The translations under genes and the position numbers were made by a program. Under the pieces are notes generated by a model. That model searched no databases and was not told the DNA's origin. It was given only the letters and a program-made list of their open reading frames with translations. Shown in pieces: positions 1-3,590 of a DNA stretch of 7,128 nt. Position 1 is the first letter of the stretch, and each line of letters starts with the position of its first letter. This stretch comes from Elusimicrobiota bacterium (GTDB taxonomy: Bacteria > Elusimicrobiota > Elusimicrobia > UBA1565 > UBA9628), in NCBI GenBank assembly GCA_028717865.1, contig JAQUMZ010000133.1, positions 1 to 7,128 on the forward strand, given 5' to 3'.

Positions 1-2
1 CG

Positions 3-530
3 CTTCTGGAGCTGTCCCGGGAGGTCTCCCGAAGCGACGCCAAGCTGGCGGTGGTCATGATCCCGGAGCATCTGCGCCTGGCGCCGAATTGGCGCGCGGA
101 GCTCGCGGCCGAAAAAACATTTCGCGGCGAGGCGGGAGAGTTGGATCCGGATTCCCCGGCGCGGCGCCTGCGCGAGTTCGCGCGCCGCCACGGCATTATC
201 TTCCTGGACCCGGCGCCGACTCTGGCCGCCTACCGCGACCGCAACGCCCTGCCCAGCCCTTATTTTTCCTTCCGCTGCGACGGCCACTTGAATCCGCTGG
301 GGCATTTCCTCCTGGCCAACGTCGTCGCCCGCTTCATCGCCGAGAACGATCTGGCGCCCATGCGGACGCCGGACAAGAAAAAACTGCTCGGCGCCGTCAG
401 GCGGAACCTGGAGGCCTCGCCCCAGGCGGTCCTAGGCCGGGAGGCGTACCGGCAGATATACGGCGGGGAAGTCTATCGCGGCTCGTCCGAGATCGGCACG
501 CTCATCCCGCCGGGCGCGGCCTCGGACTGA
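3..530 (+). CDS. SGNH/GDSL-type hydrolase or O-acyltransferase, C-terminal fragment
   Basis: The frame is open from the left edge, so this is the 3' part of a gene that starts outside the window; internal GTG and ATG codons near 51-57 are not believable starts because the homologous sequence continues upstream of them. The visible protein has a VVMIP strand near its beginning (the strand before the C-terminal helices in SGNH folds), then a GIIFLDPAP strand, then CDGHLNPLGH at 276-305. The last motif is SGNH block V, in which Asp (279-281) and His (285-287) complete the catalytic triad. The nucleophile Ser, Gly and Asn blocks lie outside the window. Proteins of this type remove or transfer acyl groups on exported glycans, often alongside an MBOAT partner; which activity applies here cannot be seen. 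The gene converges on the flippase gene and overlaps its 3' end by 58 bp. The family is fairly sure, the substrate unknown. Confidence 0.8.
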   Translation, partial: LLELSREVSRSDAKLAVVMIPEHLRLAPNWRAELAAEKTFRGEAGELDPDSPARRLREFARRHGIIFLDPAPTLAAYRDRNALPSPYFSFRCDGHLNPLGHFLLANVVARFIAENDLAPMRTPDKKKLLGAVRRNLEASPQAVLGREAYRQIYGGEVYRGSSEIGTLIPPGAASD

Positions 531-1765
531 AGCCGGCCCAGGATGGCGCGCCGATACCAGAGGGCGTAGGCCAGCAGGCTCGCGCATAAGGCGAGACAAA
601 GGCAAAGCAGCGCCCCCGCCACGCCCCAGCGCGCCACGGCCCCCGGACCCACGGCCAGCGCGGCCACGGCCCCGGCCAGATTGCCCCCGCACGCCGCGCG
701 CAGACCCCGGATGTCGCGCGCCGCCATGAGTTGGGCCGGCAGTTCCTTGATGAAGAACGCCAGCGCCGCGGCCGCCGCCAAGACCAGCCAGGTCCCGCGG
801 AAGGGATAGCCGGAACCGAAAAACGTCAAGCCGAGCCGGCCGCAAACCAGGAGGGCCAGATACGCCGGCAAGGCCAGGGCCAGGCCCGTTCGGGGCAGCC
901 GTTCCCAGGCCCACGCCTGGGCCTCGGGGGAACGCGACGAGGCGAAGAGGACCGTCGACACGATCCCGGAACCGGCGACGGCGACGAGCACCGTGGCCGT
1001 GAAATAGGCGCCGTAAAGCCCGACCGCGGCCCCCCCCCGGTGGTAATTGAGCAGGATGCGCGGCGCCGCCAGGACGACGACCGCCAGGGCCGCGTTGAGG
1101 CAGGCCCAGCCCAAGTAGCGCAGGAACTCCGCGCTGAAGCCGGGCCCCGGCCGGCGCGCGCGCATGCCGGGCCAGAAGAAAACGCAGAATCCAGCGGCCA
1201 GCAGGAAGGCCAGGCACAGACAGCCGACCAGCGACCCGTAGCCGCGCCCCCCCCGGCTCGTCCAAAGCGCAAACGCCGCCAAGGCCGCCGTCTGATAGAG
1301 CGCCTCGGCCAGGCCGCGCGCCCGGAAGCGCGCGCCGGCCAGAAGCACCGCCCCGCACAGGACGAACAGCCCCGCGCAGGTCGCGTGGCCCAGGGCCCAG
1401 TAGGGAAGCGCCGGCGGCAGCCGAAGCCCTTCGGCCAAGGCCGGCCCCCAAAAGCTCACCGAACCCCACAACAAGGCGCAAGCCCCGGCGAAAACGGCGA
1501 AGGCGGCCGAGGCCGACTCGGACAAGGCCTGCCCCCCCGCGCCCGCCTGCCGGATGAGCGCCGGCGCCAGGCCGGCGGCCAGCAGGGCCAGGCCGTCGGA
1601 TACCGACAGCGCCAGGTGGACGTCTCCGTATTGCGCCGGCCCCAAGCGCCGGCCGGCCGCGACGTGCAGCAAGGCGCTGGCCGCGCGGGCCGCCAGGAAG
1701 AGGACCGACACCCAGGAAAGATCGCGCACGAATTTCTCCGTGCGCCGCCAAGCGGGGTCGTTCAT
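473..1765 (-). CDS. MOP-superfamily (Wzx-like) polysaccharide/oligosaccharide flippase
   Basis: The product has 430 residues and is almost entirely hydrophobic, with about 12 predicted membrane spans (for example near residues 16-36, 51-73, 86-107, 178-199, 218-236, 253-275, 293-312, 326-345 and 381-404). The N-terminal pattern, with GRRLGPAQYGDVH (residues 38-50) between the first two spans followed by a GLAPALIRQ segment, is typical of Wzx-type lipid-linked glycan exporters, and the length fits the family. The ATG at 1765 is preceded by AAGAGG four bases upstream, a convincing ribosome binding site. The gene is divergent from the GT9 gene and converges on the SGNH gene. The expected role is moving an undecaprenyl- or polyprenyl-linked glycan to the periplasmic face, which would supply the STT3 protein encoded further right. 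This is inferred from context, because sequence alone does not give the substrate. Long open frames on both strands over this gene are GC-driven shadows. Confidence 0.85.
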   Translation of the reverse strand: MNDPAWRRTEKFVRDLSWVSVLFLAARAASALLHVAAGRRLGPAQYGDVHLALSVSDGLALLAAGLAPALIRQAGAGGQALSESASAAFAVFAGACALLWGSVSFWGPALAEGLRLPPALPYWALGHATCAGLFVLCGAVLLAGARFRARGLAEALYQTAALAAFALWTSRGGRGYGSLVGCLCLAFLLAAGFCVFFWPGMRARRPGPGFSAEFLRYLGWACLNAALAVVVLAAPRILLNYHRGGAAVGLYGAYFTATVLVAVAGSGIVSTVLFASSRSPEAQAWAWERLPRTGLALALPAYLALLVCGRLGLTFFGSGYPFRGTWLVLAAAAALAFFIKELPAQLMAARDIRGLRAACGGNLAGAVAALAVGPGAVARWGVAGALLCLCLALCASLLAYALWYRRAILGRLQSEAAPGGMSVPISDEPR

Positions 1766-1822
1766 CGGGCCTCTTCGCGATAGAATAATATATTATTGAG
1801 GAAATACGCGTATGAAGGCACC
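1766..1822. promoter_or_regulatory. Divergent promoter region with two perfect palindromes
   Basis: This 57-bp gap separates the divergently read flippase and GT9 genes and is strikingly AT-rich for the window. It contains the 14-bp perfect palindrome AATAATATATTATT (1784-1797) and the 10-bp perfect palindrome ATACGCGTAT (1804-1813). Sigma70-like -10 candidates are TAGAAT at 1781-1786 for the plus strand and TATATT or TATTAT within 1784-1797 for the minus strand; no good -35 box is seen for either direction. A regulator binding the palindromes could control both genes, but this is inference. Confidence 0.5.
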
Positions 1823-1826
1823 ATGA
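1812..1826 (+). other. Possible four-codon leader ORF (MKAP) coupled to the GT9 start
   Basis: ATG AAG GCA CCA TGA overlaps the GT9 initiation codon as ATGA (1823-1826). GAGGA at 1798-1802 lies 9 bases upstream of this ATG, a better Shine-Dalgarno spacing than GAAGG gives for the GT9 ATG (4 bases). It could hand ribosomes on to the GT9 gene by termination-reinitiation. An ORF this short can easily arise by chance. Confidence 0.2.
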
Positions 1827-2965
1827 ACACGCGGCTCTGGCGGGGCCTGGCCGCGCCGCTGCGCGGGCTCGCCGACGGCGCCGAGGCCGTCGCGGACCGC
1901 CTGCGGCCGCGAACGCCGGACCCCGTGCCGCCGCGGCGCGTCATCGTCTGGACCATGGACCGCCTGGGCGACGCCGTCCGCGCCGGCGGCGCCTTCCGGA
2001 TGATCAAAAAAGGCCTGCCCGCGGCGCGGTTGACCCTGGTCGCCGCGGGCCGATCCGCCGCCCTCTTCGCGGCGGACCTCGCCGTGGACGAGGTGATCGC
2101 GGTCGCGGACCCCTTCCGGCCTTGGGACCATTGGCGGGCCCTGCGCCGCGCGCGGCGCGCCGAGTGGGACCTGGGCCTGCTGCTGGAGCTGGACCGCGAT
2201 TGGGCGCGGCTCGGCCAAACGCTGTTTCGCTGCCTCGGCGTCCGAAGCTGGGCGGGGGTCGATTTCGGAGCCTACCGTCCCGCGGCCGGCCGCTTCCTGC
2301 CCTGGCCCGATTCCCGAACCTGGCAAAGCCAGGCCGCCGAACTCGCCCAGGCCATAGGCGGCGTCGACGACGGCCTGGGCCCGCGTCTGCATGTCCGCGA
2401 CGGCGAACGCACGGCCGCCGCCGCGCTGCTCGAGGCGAGCGCGGGGCGCGGCCCCTATATCGCCGTCCATCCCGGCGGCGACGACAGCCTCGCTCCCCGG
2501 CGCTGGCCCCTGCGGCATTTCGCGCGCCTGCTCGCGCTGCTGGGCCGACGAAAGGATTATCGCATCGTGCTGACGGGCTCGCCCGCCGAGCGCGGCTTGG
2601 CCGCCGAGGCCAACGCGCTCGCCTCGGGCGCCGCCGCGGATCTAAGCGGCCGCCTGGACCTGCGCCAGCTCATGGCGGTGCTGGAGCGCTGCGCGCTGTT
2701 CGTATCCAGCGACACCGGACCCTTGCACATCGCGCACGCGCTCGGGACGCCCAGCGTGGCGGTCTTCGGGCCGAGCTCGCCCGAACGGGTGGGCGCGCCG
2801 GGAACCTGCCTGCCCGTTCGCGGCGGCCTGCCCTGCAGTCCCTGCTGCTGGGACAAGAACCTGCGGGACTGCGCGCGTCCCGCGCGCTGCGAATGCCTCC
2901 TGGCCGTGGAGCCGGAGCAGGTCCTGAAAGCCGTGGAGACCCAATTGGCCCGCGGCCGGCCGTAG
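1823..2965 (+). CDS. Glycosyltransferase family 9 (heptosyltransferase-like)
   Basis: This 380-residue protein transfers a sugar from a nucleotide-activated donor onto a growing lipopolysaccharide-core or lipid-linked glycan at the cytoplasmic membrane. Visible GT9 marks are MDRLGDAVRAGGAF (residues 45-58, the N-terminal RLGD-type loop), HPGG (216-219), RRWP (226-229), LTGS (250-253) and SDTGPLHIAHALGTP (296-310) followed by VFGP (314-317). The SDTGP-H-AHALG segment is the strongest family signature and belongs to the C-terminal Rossmann domain. The C-terminus carries a cysteine cluster (C338, C341, C342, C350, C356, C358), as in many GT9 members. The ATG at 1823 is preferred, with GAAGG four bases upstream; an in-frame TTG at 1796 would add nine residues but has no ribosome binding site. 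The gene ends before the hairpin-rich convergent region. The sugar and acceptor cannot be deduced, so no WaaC/WaaF symbol is given. Confidence 0.9.
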   Translation: MNTRLWRGLAAPLRGLADGAEAVADRLRPRTPDPVPPRRVIVWTMDRLGDAVRAGGAFRMIKKGLPAARLTLVAAGRSAALFAADLAVDEVIAVADPFRPWDHWRALRRARRAEWDLGLLLELDRDWARLGQTLFRCLGVRSWAGVDFGAYRPAAGRFLPWPDSRTWQSQAAELAQAIGGVDDGLGPRLHVRDGERTAAAALLEASAGRGPYIAVHPGGDDSLAPRRWPLRHFARLLALLGRRKDYRIVLTGSPAERGLAAEANALASGAAADLSGRLDLRQLMAVLERCALFVSSDTGPLHIAHALGTPSVAVFGPSSPERVGAPGTCLPVRGGLPCSPCCWDKNLRDCARPARCECLLAVEPEQVLKAVETQLARGRP

Positions 2966-2993
2966 CTTTTGCGCGGTTCGGCCCGACCGACGA

Positions 2994-3031
2994 ACCCCGG
3001 CGCCGCCACTCCGGGCGGCGCCATTCCGTTG
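2994..3031 (+). repeat. 38-nt direct repeat with hairpin, copy 1
   Basis: This copy matches 3262-3299 at 37 of 38 positions (A3023 versus G3291). It folds into a 9-bp perfect stem, GGCGCCGCC (2999-3007) with GGCGGCGCC (3014-3022), closed by a six-base loop. GCCCGACCGA stands just upstream at 2981-2990 and is repeated before copy 2 at 3239-3248. The hairpin lies 33 bp after the GT9 stop and could help terminate or protect that transcript, but no T-run follows. Confidence 0.85.
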
Positions 3032-3056
3032 TCAGCCACAGCAGCCGCCTATACTA

Positions 3057-3162
3057 GCCACCCCAACGGAACCGCCGTCCCCCTCATGTGGGGGCGGCGG
3101 TTGCGCTCGACTGGACGGCGTCGAGCGCTTGTTTCGCGGTCGCTGCGCTCCCGCGATTGGAT
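3057..3162 (+). repeat. Structured dispersed repeat, copy A
   Basis: This ~106-nt element resembles, in inverted orientation, the sequence at 6560-6661. Shared blocks are GCCACCCC at the start, then ACGGAACCG, GTCCCCCTC, GGTTGCGCTC (3099-3108), AGCGCTTGT (3124-3132) and ATTGGAT at the end (3156-3162). Hairpin 1 pairs 3070-3082 with 3090-3102 (13 bp with one T-G wobble). Hairpin 2 pairs GCGCTCGA (3103-3110) with TCGAGCGC (3121-3128) perfectly. A third dyad pairs TCGCGG (3134-3139) with CCGCGA (3151-3156). It lies in sense orientation downstream of the GT9 gene. Confidence 0.75.
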
Positions 3163-3166
3163 TAAG

Positions 3167-3209
3167 GGATGCTTGCTAACGCTCAAGCGCTGGTTTAACG
3201 GCAGCATCC
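3167..3209 (+). repeat. Inverted repeat enclosing a 17-nt core shared with repeat copy B
   Basis: GGATGCT (3167-3173) pairs with AGCATCC (3203-3209). The loop contains GCTAACGCTCAAGCGCT (3175-3191), whose exact reverse complement occupies 6591-6607. The 10-mer GCGCTCCCGC at 3145-3154 is also present as its reverse complement at 6606-6615. So this part looks like repeat-B hairpin-2 sequence split by about 20 extra bases. Confidence 0.6.
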
Positions 3210-3231
3210 AGCGGGCCGAAGCCGTTCGCGA

Positions 3232-3264
3232 GGTCCGCGCCCGACCGAAGGGAGGGTGCGGACC
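3232..3264 (+). repeat. Inverted repeat next to direct-repeat copy 2
   Basis: GGTCCGC (3232-3238) is perfectly complementary to GCGGACC (3258-3264), with a 19-base loop containing the GCCCGACCGA motif. It abuts the hairpin of copy 2 and continues the chain of dyads that starts at 2999. Confidence 0.5.
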
Positions 3265-3299
3265 CCGGCGCCGCCACTCCGGGCGGCGCCGTTCCGTTG
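3262..3299 (+). repeat. 38-nt direct repeat with hairpin, copy 2
   Basis: This is the second copy of the unit at 2994-3031, 268 bp downstream in the same orientation. The stem pairs 3267-3275 with 3282-3290, and here C3266-G3291 extends it to 10 bp. The single difference between copies leaves the stem and loop intact. The two copies bracket repeat A, which suggests one composite element spanning about 2981-3299. Confidence 0.85.
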
Positions 3300-3321
3300 G
3301 TGCGCCCAGCGTACATGATCC

Positions 3322-3340
3322 ATGTCCATCAGCTGGACAT
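3322..3340. repeat. 19-bp inverted repeat (operator- or hairpin-like)
   Basis: ATGTCCA and TGGACAT are perfect 7-bp arms around TCAGC. The site overlaps a smaller dyad (3313-3325). It resembles a dimeric regulator operator, but no promoter or gene is placed to be controlled by it, since both flanking genes end toward this region. Confidence 0.4.
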
Positions 3341-3467
3341 AAGCCAATCCGCGCGCGGATGTGCCATCAGCCAGGCAATCTAAATACAATGGCGACTTGG
3401 CAAGATAAAAACTGTTGCAGCATATGCGCTTTTTACATGTTTACCGCCAGCGCTGGAGGCAAACTAA

Positions 3468-3481
3468 AATATGCGCATATT
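3468..3481. repeat. 14-bp perfect palindrome AATATGCGCATATT
   Basis: The site is exactly self-complementary over 14 bases. A partial echo, CATATGCGC, occurs at 3421-3429. It has no loop, so it suits a protein-binding site better than an RNA hairpin. Confidence 0.4.
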
Positions 3482-3590
3482 ATGAAACAGCTTTTTTGTC
3501 CGCAAGTCGCCACGACACGAGTAATGAGTCGCGCAAAGGGCAAGGACAGAACCCGCGTGCATGATTCCGGAACGCTGCCGATAATCCCGG

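Larger units (their letters stand above)
3300..3590. other. Lower-GC intergenic stretch rich in palindromes, no supported gene
   Basis: No credible coding sequence is seen between direct-repeat copy 2 and the stop of the STT3 gene. GC falls to about half, against about 70% in flanking genes. It contains ACATG/CATGT (3313-3325), ATGTCCA/TGGACAT with a 5-base loop (3322-3340), and the perfect palindromes ATCCGCGCGCGGAT (3347-3360), CCAGCGCTGG (3447-3456) and AATATGCGCATATT (3468-3481). A T6 run at 3492-3497 follows the last palindrome after about 10 bases, so it is a poor fit to an intrinsic terminator. TTGGCA (3398-3403) and CATATG (3421-3426), 17 bases apart, form only a weak promoter-like pair. 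Regulatory, small-RNA or remnant-element explanations all remain open. Confidence 0.5.

Noticed and set aside
432..1751. Long open frames on both strands over the flippase gene (minus 432-1751, plus 731-1783)
   Set aside because: They are rich in Arg, Gly, Ala and Pro, lack any family motif, and follow from the GC bias of the flippase frame, which itself has clear membrane spans and a ribosome binding site.
2834..2902. Cysteine cluster of the GT9 protein as a novel metal site
   Set aside because: Similar C-terminal cysteine clusters are common among GT9 members of other bacteria, so it is not unusual here.
3167..3209. Integron attC-like site (TAACGCTCAAGCG and GTTTAAC at 3193-3199)
   Set aside because: The paired RYYYAAC/GTTRRRY core sites and the usual attC arm arrangement are not present, and no integrase or cassette gene is in the window.
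2994..3299. CRISPR array
   Set aside because: Only two repeat copies exist, 268 bp apart, and the interval is filled with other hairpins rather than spacers; no cas gene is visible.
3195..3389. Minus-strand 64-codon open frame starting with TTG
   Set aside because: It crosses direct-repeat copy 2 and the dyads, uses a weak start, and has no motif.
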